This document shows, one piece after another, positions 23,642 through 35,637 of a DNA stretch of 64,000 nt (the stretch's first letter is position 1; every line of letters begins with the position of its first letter). The stretch is from positions 32,574,281 through 32,638,280 of the forward strand of contig NC_030851.1 in the NCBI RefSeq assembly GCF_000208745.1, in the 5' to 3' direction. The stretch is from Theobroma cacao. Lineage: Eukaryota; Streptophyta; Magnoliopsida; Malvales; Malvaceae. The notes beneath the pieces are model-generated. The model saw nothing but the letters and a program-made list of their open reading frames with translations, had not been told where the DNA came from and ran no database searches. A program made the translations under genes and the position numbers.

Positions 23642-26042
23642 AGTGCATTTTTGTAAAATGTCTTGCACAGGATTCACAAAGATGGACTTGTTAGGTTCTT
23701 CTACTCTTGACTTGGGCTCCTCTTGTCAGTTCCTGATTCTTTGCGTCTCTGGTAGCAGTGTACAACTGGGAGGTGACAGAATAAGATGAAACATTTCAAG
23801 TGACTCTGCACAGTTAGGAGGCATAAAGTGATGTAGATATCATATAATACAAAATGATGTAGACCAATTACCCTTGAATGTTTGCCACTGTAATGTATAC
23901 CAACTTTTTAACACTGACTAGGTCTGCATTCTTCCTTAGAGCAGCATGATATTATTTGTAATCAAAGAGAGATTTTTGTAAATACTGAAATTATACAAGA
24001 CAGATCTAAATTTTGTTGAATCATGTACTCATTGTGATCACGGTAATGAAGTTTTTGTTAGCTTTAAGATTGTGCAATGCTATTAACAGTTTTTCTTTTC
24101 ATGGCTCTAATTTTACATGTCAAGTACTTAATACTTGGTGTCTTCATTGTTTTGACAGTCACCCTCAAAAGAGTGGTAGATCACTATGAAGACTTGATCA
24201 TTGACCAGGTAAATGCTTGAAACTCCTCTAATGGCCCCAGTAGATGTCCTTTCTGGTCACCTATGAAGGCTTGCAAGTTGCAAGCCAGGTGGTTAGTGTG
24301 CAAGTCAATATCGTAGACCTGCATCTGTCAAAGGATATAAAAATGTTTGACCAGTGAACTTACGCAACTCTTAATAGCCTTCGATTCCCTACTCCATTGT
24401 TCTTGCAGCAAATAGTCAAGGAAGTTCCAAATTTCTGTTTTACAGTCTTTAGCCTTTGTTAATTAGACCATTGCACTTTCAATCAAACTACATTTTCCTG
24501 GTTAATTTTTCTAAAGGAGCAATGCAATTGACAACTTTCCCACAAGTAAGAAAAAAAAAAAGGCAATTTCATGCAAGCTACTTGTGCTTAGTCATAGACG
24601 CTTCCTGAGTTAGTGCTTTCATTACACTTTCCCACTGGAATTCAAGACATACATTATTCAATTAGAGTCTAACAAATCTGAATTAGAATATTTGAAGTAT
24701 TGTTTGATCATTAACTAAAACGCGCTGAACACACCGCCCAAACCTGCACCATATGTTCAAACCCTGTATTAATCTGTCAGGATGTTAACCAAGAATTAAT
24801 CCTGGCAGACAGCTATAGACAATTCATTGTTGCATTATATAATTAGAACTTTACAAACTAACTGTGCTTTATGTTTTTTTTTGAAGAGGTGCTGATTATT
24901 AAAACTCGAGCTTTTTAGACTTGTGAAGTCAACATCACACATTCGCTAGTCTGGATATTTGGTGGATGACATTGTGGCATAAATAAAACCACCGTAAAGT
25001 AATTAATACTCATTAATTCCGGGATGACTTTGAGTCCCATGAAGGGAAGTAATCATAAAATAAATCTCGCAATGCCCTGATCAGCCAAGAGATGGCAGTA
25101 TATAGGCAGCTTGCTCAAGTGACCGTGTGTAGTGTTTGTGTTGCCTTTTTATTTTATTTTAGTGATATTTAATGTGTCTATGAAGAGGTATGATTCTTGT
25201 ATTTCAAAAAAAAAAAAGACAATATGATTGTTAATTGTAGAAAGTTATGTCTCTTTGATAATTGGAAGGATATATTTGTTCACTTTATAAATAAATGTGT
25301 CTATATAATGAAGAAACACGTTACTAATGTTTCAATATCTATAAATACTCATCTCCTCATTATTGAAAACACTTTTCATCTCCTGTATCCTAAATTCAAA
25401 AATTATCCTAATCCCATCATTCTAAGCATTCCATATTCACAAAAACTCTATTCTATTACATTCTAAAATTCCTTCAAAAGGAGTTGAAAGACTTACGAGT
25501 TTACTAGATTTTCTTTTTGAATGCAAATTAGAAGATCATTGAGTGGTTTGTTGTATCTTAGGAGTAGGAGTAGGATGTTATCGATTGCTTTTTGCATCAA
25601 CGTAGTGACGGAAACCTACTCTGAAGTCAGTGCCTTCCATAGTGTGTCTCGAACCAGTTTTCACATTAAAAACTTTTTCTTATTTCCTTTTATTGTTAAC
25701 TATTGAGTTTCTGTTATAAATTCCAACAATTTCAGAGAAGATTTGTTTTTTGCATTTAAAAAAATTATTTCTATTTAAGAACAAATTTATGTAAAGCCAA
25801 AGAAATTCTTTAGGCAAAACTGTCATAGATGGCAAAATCAAATGCGTTATTAGTTAACAACCTTAGGACTGTATTCTGTTATCTCCAATCCTGTTGTTTC
25901 TTCAAATAAAAATCTCGAATTTATTGATCTTTCAAATCAAAACACTGATTCTAACTTAATTGAGATCACAAGCACACAAACACTATTACATAAGGATTAT
26001 CTTTGTTATGGTTGTATTTTGTCTACTTTGTCTAGTAATTTT
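23642..26042. other. CRK3 3' UTR and intergenic stretch
   Basis: The first few hundred bases are probably the 3' UTR. An exon-like segment bounded by TTGACAG and CAG|GTAAAT lies near 24160-24210, but no gene continues from it. The rest shows only short frames without domains. From about 25740 the sequence may belong to a decayed Copia element, given the gag fragment that follows. Confidence 0.5.
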
Positions 26043-26135
26043 TACAATATCTTCTGCATTACAAAAGCTGCACGTGAATTGTGGAAAGCATTAGAAAAGA
26101 AATACGGTAAAGAGGATATCAGGAAAGTGAAGTGA
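26043..26135 (+). pseudogene. Copia gag (UBN2-type) fragment
   Basis: Thirty codons read ITKAARELWKALEKKYGKED and end at a stop. This is the ARELW...LEKKY motif region of the gag-like UBN2 domain of plant Ty1/Copia elements. The flanks in this frame are closed. It belongs to a different Copia lineage from the element starting just downstream, whose gag reads quite differently. Confidence 0.6.
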
Positions 26136-26598
26136 AGAATGCAAGTGATAGTGTAAAAGAGTTTGGGATTCAGCAAGAACATAAACCCAAAAATTTCCAG
26201 AAGATGAAGAACTTTAATGAGGAGCACGTTTGATCTTTTAAGTCAACTAAAAGTACAACAAATGGTGTTTGTTTCCCAGCGTGTGATACATCACGTCTTA
26301 TTTTATTCCACAGACTTAACTAATATAAAGTAGTGTCTTTACTCTTTTATCTTAGTTAGTTAGGTTTAATTACATTTCATGCCACTGAAGTAACTGGTTT
26401 CATTTCTGGAACTTTGAGCTATATATAAACCAGTTTTTTGACTATTTTCAATACAAGTTGTTTTTCTCCAAAATCTACGATTTCTCTAAAATTACATAAT
26501 ATTAGAGCTTAGGGATTAAGGTTTCTTTGTAAATCTTGATTCCAGTTTCTGCACTATTCTTTTCTTTTCAACTGATTCTTGTTCTTCTTGAAAGTAAT

Positions 26599-27587
26599 GG
26601 CTGATTCGTCAAAAACTTCTAGTTTGGAGAGCTCAAAGACTCAAAATCCTGAAGAATCTCCATATTATCTTCATCACATCACCATCACAAATTGGTGGTG
26701 ATCACACCAAAGCTTTCATCAACGAACTATATTTCTTAGAGCAGGTCTTTCTTGTTGGCTTTAACTATCAGAAACAAAGCTGGCTTCATTGATGGTTCGA
26801 TTCTAGAACCTAAACCTACTGATGAGATCTATCCAGCTTGGAATCATTGCAACAATCTAATTGTGACCTAGTTGCTGGAATCTATGACTCCACCGATTGC
26901 TTCAAATGTTTTCTTCATGAACTCTGCAATAAAAATTTGGGAGACACTAAAACAAAGGTTTTCACAACTAGACGACACAAGGATTTGTAATCAGCAGTGC
27001 ACTTTGAGTAATTTGACTCAAGGCCCAAGGTCAGTTGATTCTTACTTCACTAAACTCAATACTATATGGGAAGAGCTCAAAAGCTATCGTCCATTACCTC
27101 ATTGTGAGTGTAAGGGCTGTAATAAGAAATGCTTTCAAAGTATGTTGAAACAAATTAGAAGGATTATGTGTTTAGGTTCTTGAACTGTCTAAATGAATCT
27201 TACTCTACACTTAGATCATGGACCATTACTATGGAACCTTTTCCTACATTAGACAAAGCTTATAGTCTAGTTCTGAGAGCTGAGTCAAAAAGGAACTTGT
27301 ATGTGACACAGCCTTTATCTGAATTTAGTGTTATGATGGTAGTCAATGACAAAGGAAAGAACAAGAATGATTTGATTTGTTCACATTATGGCAAGAAAGG
27401 TCACGTTAAAGAGAAATGTTATCGAATTATAGGCTTTCTTGAAAATTTTAAGTTTACAAGGGGAATATCTAACCATGCTAAGAATAGATCTACTGCTAAC
27501 AGTGCTGTGAGTTCTCATCAGCTTGAACAAGTGGAGGAAACTATTGGTTTCATGTCTCAAATGATTCTCATAAAGAATCAAGTCTAG
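26599..27587 (+). pseudogene. Copia gag relic with altered zinc knuckle
   Basis: Starting MADSSKTSSLESSKTQNPEE, the frame is lost after about 30 codons and picked up in others. The middle part (PIASNVFFMNSAIKIWETLK, LDDTRICNQQ, GPRSVDSYFTKLNTIWEELK) is a typical Copia gag. The zinc knuckle reads CSHYGKKGHVKEKC: the second of the three cysteines of CCHC is replaced by tyrosine. At least two frame changes occur, near 26720 and 27170. Confidence 0.85.
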
Positions 27588-27747
27588 AGGCTTTCTTTGA
27601 TGATGATGCTAACAACAATGATGACTCAATCAAGTCAGATTCATACCAGTAAACTAAGCTTACTCTTGTCAACTCTATTATAGCAGCTATAATCGTGAAA
27701 TCTCTTACAGCAAATAAGTCCATTAAATTCAATTCTGTTTCATTAGA

Positions 27748-29525
27748 TTGCAAACTTGGATTGTTGATACAGGTGCATATGCTCATATTGCATGTTCCCT
27801 AAAATGCTTTCATTCTTACAAGGTTGTTAGTAATATGTTTGTTCATCTTCCTAATAATGCTAAGGCATCTGTAACTCATATAGGTACTATAAAGATATCT
27901 GAGTCTTTAACTTTCACTAGTGTTCTTTGTGTGCCTTCATACAGTTTTAATCTCATCTCAGTAAGTAAACTAACAAAATCTATACAATATTGGCTTGCAT
28001 TTACTGATAGCTATTATGTCATTTAGGCTCTTTCTTTATGGACAGTGATTGGGCTTACTAAAGTTGTTGAAGGCTTATACCTCATCCAAGGCTGTCAAGA
28101 TGCACAATATCTTAGAAAATACAGTTTAAATGATTTTGTAAACTTTCCAAAACATTCAAGAGTTTGTAATACTGTATCTGATGTTTCCGATGGATTTGAT
28201 ATATGGAATTAAAGGTTAGGCCATGTTTCTGATCAAAGAATAAAGGGGATTCAAAAGACTTGTGATGATATTTCTTGTAATGAACACTTGCATTGTGAAA
28301 TCTGACCATTAGCCAAACGAAAAAAATTGCCATTTCCAAACCACATACAGAGTACTAGTTCCATATTTGAATTGGTAAATGCTGATCTGTGGGGTCCTTA
28401 TTTAATTTTTACTTTAAAAGGGCATCATTATTTTCTTACAATAGTAGATGATTTCAGCAAATTCAGTTGGATTTTCCTTGTAAGGCATAAATCTGATGTT
28501 GCAACCATTTTACCCTATTTTTTCAATTTAATCTTAAATCAATTTTGTGTTTCTATCAAGCTAATTTGAACTAATCATGGTACAGAGTTTAAGCTGGATG
28601 ATTTTTATTTTTCTAAAGGTATAATGTATCAAATGTCTTGTGTTGAGGCTTCTCAACAAAATGGAGTCGTTGAGAGAAAACACCAGCATTTGTTAGTAAT
28701 TGCAAGAGCTTTGTTATTTCAATTTGCATTGCAATTTCTTTATGGGGTGATGCAGTGTTAGTGGTAGCTCACATCATAAACAGAATACCTACACCAATTC
28801 TAATTAACAAAACTCCATTCGAGATCCTTTACCATAAACCACCTTTTTATTCTCATTTAAAGGTTTTTGGTAGTCTTTATTATGCTTCTACTTTGTCTTA
28901 TCATAGAAGGAAATTAGAACCTAGATCTAGGAAATATGTGTTTATAGGTTATCCTAATGGCATTAAAGGATACAAGTTATATGATCTTGATGCACACAAA
29001 ATCATTATATCCAAAGTTGTGATCTTTCATGAGAAAATCTTTCATTTTCATACTAAACAGCATCCTGCATATTGTCATAATTCTCCACAAACATATTTTG
29101 AGCATAATGCTAATTCTAGTTCAAATCATGTTTCCTTTAACAATCATTCTTACCTTGATCATATAACTGCTGGTTTATTTCTTAATAAATATCCTTCATC
29201 CAATATAAAGTCATATTCTAATGAAAATGGTACACATTATATTCCTACTATTGAACCTACTGTTTCTATTTCTAGTCTTGCTTCCTCTTCTTCAATAGAG
29301 AATGATCTTCAAATTGATTCTGCTTCATCTGTTTGTAAACCGAATCCACCTGGTCCTAGAAAGAGTAATAGAATTCGACATGTTTCTCAATATCTTGATG
29401 TTTACAAATGTGAGTTACCTTCCTCGTCTAAAAAAGTCACCGCTCTTCCTATCACTAATTTTTTGTCATCAAGCCAATTATCATCACAGCATAAGTCCTT
29501 TATAGTTTCCTTTTCTCATATATAA
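27748..29525 (+). pseudogene. Copia protease and integrase relic
   Basis: The protease active site reads WIVDTGAYAHI near 27755. The region before integrase (WNxRLGHVSD, near 28204) has a stop. The integrase core follows: NADLWGPY, FLTIVDDFSKFSWIF (about 28378-28480), a stop at 28567 where Copia proteins have an arginine, then GTEF and ASQQNGVVERKHQHLL. A 256-codon open stretch (28755-29525) covers the C-terminal integrase part and linker. Catalytic Asp residues and the Glu of VVERKH can still be seen. Confidence 0.85.
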
Positions 29526-29544
29526 GAACCTTAACATTATTACT

Positions 29545-30825
29545 AAGCTGTACATCATCATCATTGGAGAGAAGCTATAAAAGCTGAGCTTGATGCTTTA
29601 GAAAGCAATGGTACTTGGTGTATTGTCAGTTTACCTCATGGTGCTCATTCAATTGGGTGTAAGTGGGTATACAAAGTAAAGATGCATGCTGATGGTAGTA
29701 TTAACGGGTACAAAGTAAGGTTGGTGGCTAAGGGATATAGCCAAAAGGAAGGGTTTGATTACCAAGAAACATTCAGTCTTGTAGCTAAGTAAACCATAGT
29801 AAGAGTTTTTCTTGCTTTAGCTGCTGTGCAAGGTTGGTTTTTATCCCAATTGGATATTAATAATGCTTTTCTGAATGGTGATCTTGATAAAGCTTTTTAC
29901 ATGAATCTGCCTCAAGGATATCAGCTTAAGAGGGAGTATCTTGCAGATTTTAAACCTGTTTGTAGACTTCACAAGTCTTTATATGGTCTAAAATAGGTTT
30001 TTAGACAATGGAATCAAAAATTTACTGAAGCTTTGATTAAGTATGGATTTATTTAGTCTAAGGCAAATTACTCTTTATTCACAAAATCAACCAATGATGG
30101 AGAATTTACAACATTATTGATATATGTTGATGACATAGTTGTTGTGGGTACTTCAAGTAAAATGGTTGCTAAAATAAAAGAGTATCTTAGTTCATAATTT
30201 AAACTTAAGGATCTTGATGTTTTGAAGTATTTTCTTGGACTTGAGATAGCTAGATCACCTAAGGGAATTATGGTCTGTCTAAGAAAATATACACTAGATA
30301 TGCTAGAAGAATATGGGGTACTAGGTGCTAATCCTATTTTTACACCTAAAGATTATAATCACAAGCTTTGCAGAACCATTAAAGGTGAAATTTGGTTAAT
30401 TCAACTAAATATACACAGTTAGTGGGAAAGTTGCTATATCTGACTTTCACAAGACTAGATATTGCATATGTAACACATCTTTGTTCACAATTTATGGAGA
30501 AGCCTAATCAAACACATTGTCTGCTACCTTCAGAGTACTAAAATACTTGAAAAATGCTCCTAGACAAGGTATTTTGTTGAGTTCAGATACAGAAATTTGT
30601 TTAAAGGCATATGCAGATAGTGATTAGGCTAGTTGTGTTGATGCAAGAATATCAGTTTCTAGTTTTTGTATTTTCATTGTCATTCTTTAATTAGTTGGAA
30701 ATCTGAAAGGCAAAATGTTGTAACAAAAAGTTCTGCTAAAGCTAAGTATAGGGCGATAACTAGTGCTTGTTGTGAAGTTATTTGGCTGTTGCTTTTTATC
30801 AATGATTTTGGAATCAATGTTGGTC
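29545..30825 (+). pseudogene. Copia reverse transcriptase and RNase H relic
   Basis: RT begins [20 protein letters not shown] and continues through [39 protein letters not shown] and the intact YVDD box (IYVDDIVVVG, about 30120). Stops interrupt it near 29790, 29994, 30055 and 30196. RNase H starts near 30605 (AYADSD then a stop where Trp is expected). The sequence stops resembling the element at about 30830, before the RNase H domain is complete. Confidence 0.87.
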
Positions 30826-30835
30826 CCATTTGAGT

Positions 30836-31400
30836 GCTAGAGGGGGGTGAATAGCACTAAAAATTATTTTGCTCAGCCCTTTAGAGCTTGAAGAGCACTT
30901 AATCAGTTAGATGAAGCGAAGGACTAGAACTTGTTAAAATTAAAAAACACAAAGTAAGGAAGGGTAAAGAGAAGTGGACAATGCAAGAATATTTATAGTG
31001 GTTCAATCTCCTTGACCTACATCCACTACCTTGATCTCTCAATTAAGGATTTTCAACCCAACTTCACTAAACTAGTTGAATTAACAGCTTTTATTAAACT
31101 TTTATAAAGTGAGCTTCTAACTCAAGTTCTAATCCCTTACAATAAGCTTTAGAGTGCTTCTCACACTCTAATTTTTCAAGCAAAAGAAGAAAAAAAAGTA
31201 CAATTAAATACCTTTACAACTCTAGACAGATTACAATCAAGCTCAAATACTTTTTTTGGATATGGAATGAAACACAAGTGTTTTTTGTGAAGAATACTTT
31301 CTTTTAGCTCAAAGTAGCTTTTTTCTCTTCAAATCTACTTTCTTTGACCGTTGGAGCTTCTTTTTATACTTGGGGAGTCAAATTTTTTTGTTGGAGACAG
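30836..31400 (-). mobile_element. Probable minus-strand LTR (Copia-like), isolated
   Basis: Read on the minus strand, the piece begins TGTCTCCAAC, has a TATA box (CAAGTATAAAAAGAAGC near 31362) and ends with TATTCACCCCCCTCTAGCAC. A C-rich end of this kind is common at the 3' ends of LTRs in plant Copia elements. It fills the space between the truncated Copia element and the long LTR. No target duplication could be found, so the borders are approximate. The family assignment is an inference. Confidence 0.45.
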
Positions 31401-33370
31401 TTTTTAGCCGTTAGAAATAGCTCTGTAGACACTGTAATTTTGCTTAGATAAACAAAAAAATTAAAAATTAATTAATTAAATAATTAGAAATGAAACAAAA
31501 AAATTAAAAAAAAAAGTACTGGCAGGGTGCGGACACCTTGCCAGTACCAGGCACCACTATAGTGCCAGACGCGAAAAATTCGCGTCTGGCAGTGTAGTGG
31601 AATGGAGCCTGCAAAATGATGCATGAAGAATGGGGTATAAAAACCCCATTGTAGCACAACAAAAGGAGGACGACAATCGAAAACAAACCCAGAAAAATCC
31701 CTCACAGCAAAAAACCTAGCCTTTAGCAGCTAGAAACAATCCATAAAAAAAAAAAANAAAATCAAAAAAATATATCAAACAATACCCAAAAAAAATACCA
31801 AAAAAGAAAAAACGTGTGCAGTGAGAGTGGGGGGAAATGGTTGGGTTTTCGAAGAATGGGGGATTTTTGGTTGTTTTTTTTTTTTTGTAGAGGAGATCTG
31901 AACAGTTGTCGATTTTAGAGAAAGAGAGTTGGGGCTTGGGTTTGCTACCGGTACAAGGAAGGAGCGGGCGCTAGTAGGAGAAGGAAGAGAGAGAGAAAGA
32001 TCTGGTGGGAAGTCGATGCCGGAGAAAAAAGATTCGGTCGCTGGTGAGGGGATTTTAGAGACAGGACTGAGCGACGGTAGATAGGGAGAGAAGGAGCTCC
32101 AACGTAGGGAAAAGAGGGGAGAGACAAGTCGAGCGGCTGTAGAGAAGGAAGGAGAGAGAACGCCGGCGAAGGGAGGAAGATCGAGTGACCGCCGGTTGTT
32201 GGTGCTGTCGACCATCGCGCCACCAGATCCGGTGAAAGGTAGCCCATAGCTCTTGAGGTTTGTCGCCGGTGAGGGATTATTCTAGAGAGAGAAAAGAGAG
32301 CTCGGTGGGTAGAGAGAGAAGTTAAAGAGTGAAAAAAAAAAAAAAAAGAAGAAAATGAAGTTTAAATAGTTAAGAGTTGGGGCATGTGAAACGGCGTCGT
32401 TTTGGGTACCAGGAAGCTGATGAACAGGAGACCAACACGGTGCGTTTTGATAAGAGGCCAAGTAGGCTGTATGGGGCAATTTAGTTGGAGTAGGCCGGCT
32501 ATCTTGGGCCGCTATTAGCCCAGCAAGGTAAATTTTTATCCTTTTAAAGAATTTGTTGGCTGGTCCATTTTACATGTTTCTTTGGAATATTAGGTAGAAT
32601 AATTAATTATTATAATGTAATGTTCTAAATTTTTATATGACATTTAGACTCAGGAAATTTATACAAATAAAAGAATATAAAAGAATATGGAAATAATAGA
32701 GTATGAAAAATAAAATATATATATATATTCAAAAAATGTTTAGTTATACAAAGAATTTAAGCTTAGGAAAATATTTACTACAAATATATAATAAAAATAA
32801 AAATAGTAATAATAAAAAGGAAAAATAGTAGTGGTATTTCACGATGTTAAGTTTAATATATCGATGATGGGATGATTGATCGAGACGCGAGGAGTCGCAA
32901 TCCCTAGATAATTTTTCTTAGGTTCGGAATCCGAATTAAGACTCCACCAGTATGATGAGAATGCCTCGATTTTGAGATTTCGAGATTTTTACTTTAAATA
33001 AATAAAAATTTTACTACATAAAAATTAATTAAAAAAATAATAAATAAAAAAATAAAAAATAGATGCTTATTTAATTTGTCCAAATAATAATAATAATAAA
33101 AACTTGTGAAAATATTAATACCCATGACAAGAAATAAAAAGATGAATAACAAAAATTGTTAATGGGGAAAAATTCGAAATAATAAATAACTTGCAATTAA
33201 AGTTCAAATACTTTGTGGTATAAAATATAATAGGTTAATAAATAATATAAGATAGTTAATAAGAAGGGAAAAAGGATAAAAAAATAATAATAATAAATAG
33301 ATAAAAAATAAAAATAAAAATAAAAATAATAAATTAAAAATAAACTTCACAAATATAACATATACTTCTA

Positions 33371-33924
33371 TTGCATCATGCATACCATGGCACGTAGATA
33401 TTTTTGTTTGCGAGCATAAGCCCTGGTGATGGGATTTTTCGAGGATCTTGTGAAGGCGAGTATTTCTCGAAAAGTTCTCTAGGTGGAAAGATGTCCTCGG
33501 GTCCCACCAGTATGATAGGAAGGCTCGAGAAAATATATTTAATAAAAGGCTTTTGCTCGTATTAGGTTCATTATTCATGAAAATATCATTTTTTTTAAGA
33601 AAAACGTACGATAACTCCGATGATGGGAATTATTCGTTGAATTTGCAAAGACGAGTTTCTCGGATAATTCTCTAGGTAAGAGAACATCTCGGATCCCACC
33701 AGTATGATGGGCGGATTCGGGAGAACATCCTCGATAAAGGTTATTCGTCCGGCATATTTTTATCCCACGCCATGCATTTCATCTTGCCTCACACTTGCAT
33801 TTTAATTTAGAATTAAATAAAATAATTTAATAAAATTGGAGATATAATAAGCAAGTTATAGCTAAGGAAATAAAATGAACTTAAAAAATAAAGCCTAATA
33901 AGATAATCTAAAAATGGTACTGTT
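33371..33924 (+). repeat. LTR-internal duplication, left copy
   Basis: This 554-bp block matches 34830-35384 at high identity with almost no net length difference (offset 1459). It contains two ~190-bp submodules, each with GATGATGGGA...CCCACCAGTATGATG. It ends exactly at the first N. Confidence 0.9.
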
Positions 33925-34707
33925 NNNNNNNNNNNNNNNNNNNNNNNNNNNNNNNNNNNNNNNNNNNNNNNNNNNNNNNNNNNNNNNNNNNNNNNNNNNN
34001 NNNNNNNNNNNNNNNNNNNNNNNNNNNNNNNNNNNNNNNNNNNNNNNNNNNNNNNNNNNNNNNNNNNNNNNNNNNNNNNNNNNNNNNNNNNNNNNNNNNN
34101 NNNNNNNNNNNNNNNNNNNNNNNNNNNNNNNNNNNNNNNNNNNNNNNNNNNNNNNNNNNNNNNNNNNNNNNNNNNNNNNNNNNNNNNNNNNNNNNNNNNN
34201 NNNNNNNNNNNNNNNNNNNNNNNNNNNNNNNNNNNNNNNNNNNNNNNNNNNNNNNNNNNNNNNNNNNNNNNNNNNNNNNNNNNNNNNNNNNNNNNNNNNN
34301 NNNNNNNNNNNNNNNNNNNNNNNNNNNNNNNNNNNNNNNNNNNNNNNNNNNNNNNNNNNNNNNNNNNNNNNNNNNNNNNNNNNNNNNNNNNNNNNNNNNN
34401 NNNNNNNNNNNNNNNNNNNNNNNNNNNNNNNNNNNNNNNNNNNNNNNNNNNNNNNNNNNNNNNNNNNNNNNNNNNNNNNNNNNNNNNNNNNNNNNNNNNN
34501 NNNNNNNNNNNNNNNNNNNNNNNNNNNNNNNNNNNNNNNNNNNNNNNNNNNNNNNNNNNNNNNNNNNNNNNNNNNNNNNNNNNNNNNNNNNNNNNNNNNN
34601 NNNNNNNNNNNNNNNNNNNNNNNNNNNNNNNNNNNNNNNNNNNNNNNNNNNNNNNNNNNNNNNNNNNNNNNNNNNNNNNNNNNNNNNNNNNNNNNNNNNN
34701 NNNNNNN
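33925..34707. other. Assembly gap, 783 Ns
   Basis: There is an unbroken run of 783 N. The open frame across it is meaningless. The gap lies between two copies of one repeat, so its true size may differ. Confidence 0.99.
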
Positions 34708-34829
34708 TAATTAGAAATAAAATAGAAAATATGATAATAAAAAATAAAATAAAATAAAAATAATAATTAAATAATAAAAAATGACAAAAAAATAGATAAT
34801 TGCATTAGCATAGCATATATATATATATG

Positions 34830-35384
34830 TTGCATCATGCATATCATTGCATATAAATATTTTTGTTTTCGAGTTTAAGCCCCGATGATGGGATCTTCCG
34901 AGGATCTTGCGAAGGCGGGTATTCCTCGAAAAGTTTTCTATGTGAAAAGGTGTTCCCGAGTCCCACCAATATGATGGGAGGGCTCAGGGAAACATCTTTA
35001 ATAAAAGACTTTCGCTCGTATTAGGTTCATTATTCATGAAAATATTATTTTTTAAAGAAAAACGTACAATAACCCCAATGATGAGATTTTATTCGTCGAA
35101 TTTGCGAAGGTAAATTTCTCGGATAATTCCTTAGGTGGGAGAACACCCTGGATCCCACAAGTATGAGGGGCGGATTAGGGAGAACGTCCTCAATAAAAGA
35201 TTATTCGTCCGACATATTTTTATCTCACGCCATGCATTTCATCTTGCCTCACACTTGTATTTCATTTTAGAATCAAATAAAATAATTTAATAAAATTGGA
35301 GATATAATAAGCAAGTTATAGTTAAGGAAATAAAATGAACTTAAAAAATAAAGCCTAATAGGATAATCTAAAATTGGTACTGTT
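34830..35384 (+). repeat. LTR-internal duplication, right copy
   Basis: This is the second copy of the 33371-33924 block, again with two ~190-bp submodules. Here the sequence continues past the point where the left copy meets the gap (TACTGTTCATGGAACGGG). Confidence 0.9.
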
Positions 35385-35637
35385 CATGGAACGGGCGTTC
35401 CGAGGGTGCTAATCCTTCATCGGGCGTAACCGTACTCCTAAACCTAGATCTCGAAAAATGTAGACCAATTTAGGGTTCTTTTTTGTGGGCTTAAAATTAA
35501 TTTAAGACTTTATCGATTAAAATCGAGTCATTAGGTGGTCAATCGCATCTAGTAAAAAAGATTGATGGTGACTCTTAATTTTTTAGAGTTTTCACTTGCG
35601 TCTGGCGGTCGAGTTCCCGAACCTGCACGTTACGACA

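Larger units (their letters stand above)
26264..30830 (+). mobile_element. Decayed Ty1/Copia retrotransposon, 3' end missing
   Basis: Order of parts: a probable 5' LTR (about 26264-26497, with TATATAAAC near 26422), a weak primer-binding-site relic (ATATTAGAGCTTAGG, compare the usual TGGTATCAGAGC), gag, zinc knuckle, protease, integrase, reverse transcriptase and RNase H. The protease-integrase-RT order defines Copia. Many stops and frame changes kill every domain. No second LTR is found: after RNase H the sequence runs into another repeat near 30831, so the element was truncated there. Confidence 0.88.
31425..35637 (+). mobile_element. Long LTR (~4.2 kb), probably Gypsy/Tat-Ogre-like, perhaps solo
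   Basis: The left end TGTAGACAC is fixed by comparison with the fragment at 15980. A promoter (GGGGTATAAAAACCCC, TATA at 31636) precedes a plausible leader. The far end reads ATGGTGACTCTTAATTTTTT, then GGTCGAGTTCCCGAACC and TTACGACA, a layout I associate with long LTRs of plant Ogre/Tat-type Gypsy elements. No internal coding region is present on either side and no matching target duplication is seen, so solo status is inferred. The interior carries degenerate repeats with the phrase CCCACCAGTATGATG and a gap of Ns. Proline-rich minus-strand frames at 31775-32479 are not genes. Confidence 0.6.

Noticed and set aside
24160..24212. Exon-like segment bounded by good splice sites after CRK3
   Set aside because: Open in one frame for only 17 codons and not joined to any other coding segment; possibly an alternative 3' UTR exon.
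31775..32479. Proline/serine-rich minus-strand frames
   Set aside because: They lie antisense to the GA-rich leader of the long LTR; low complexity, no domains.
33914..34714. 266-codon frame
   Set aside because: Made almost entirely of undetermined bases in the assembly gap.
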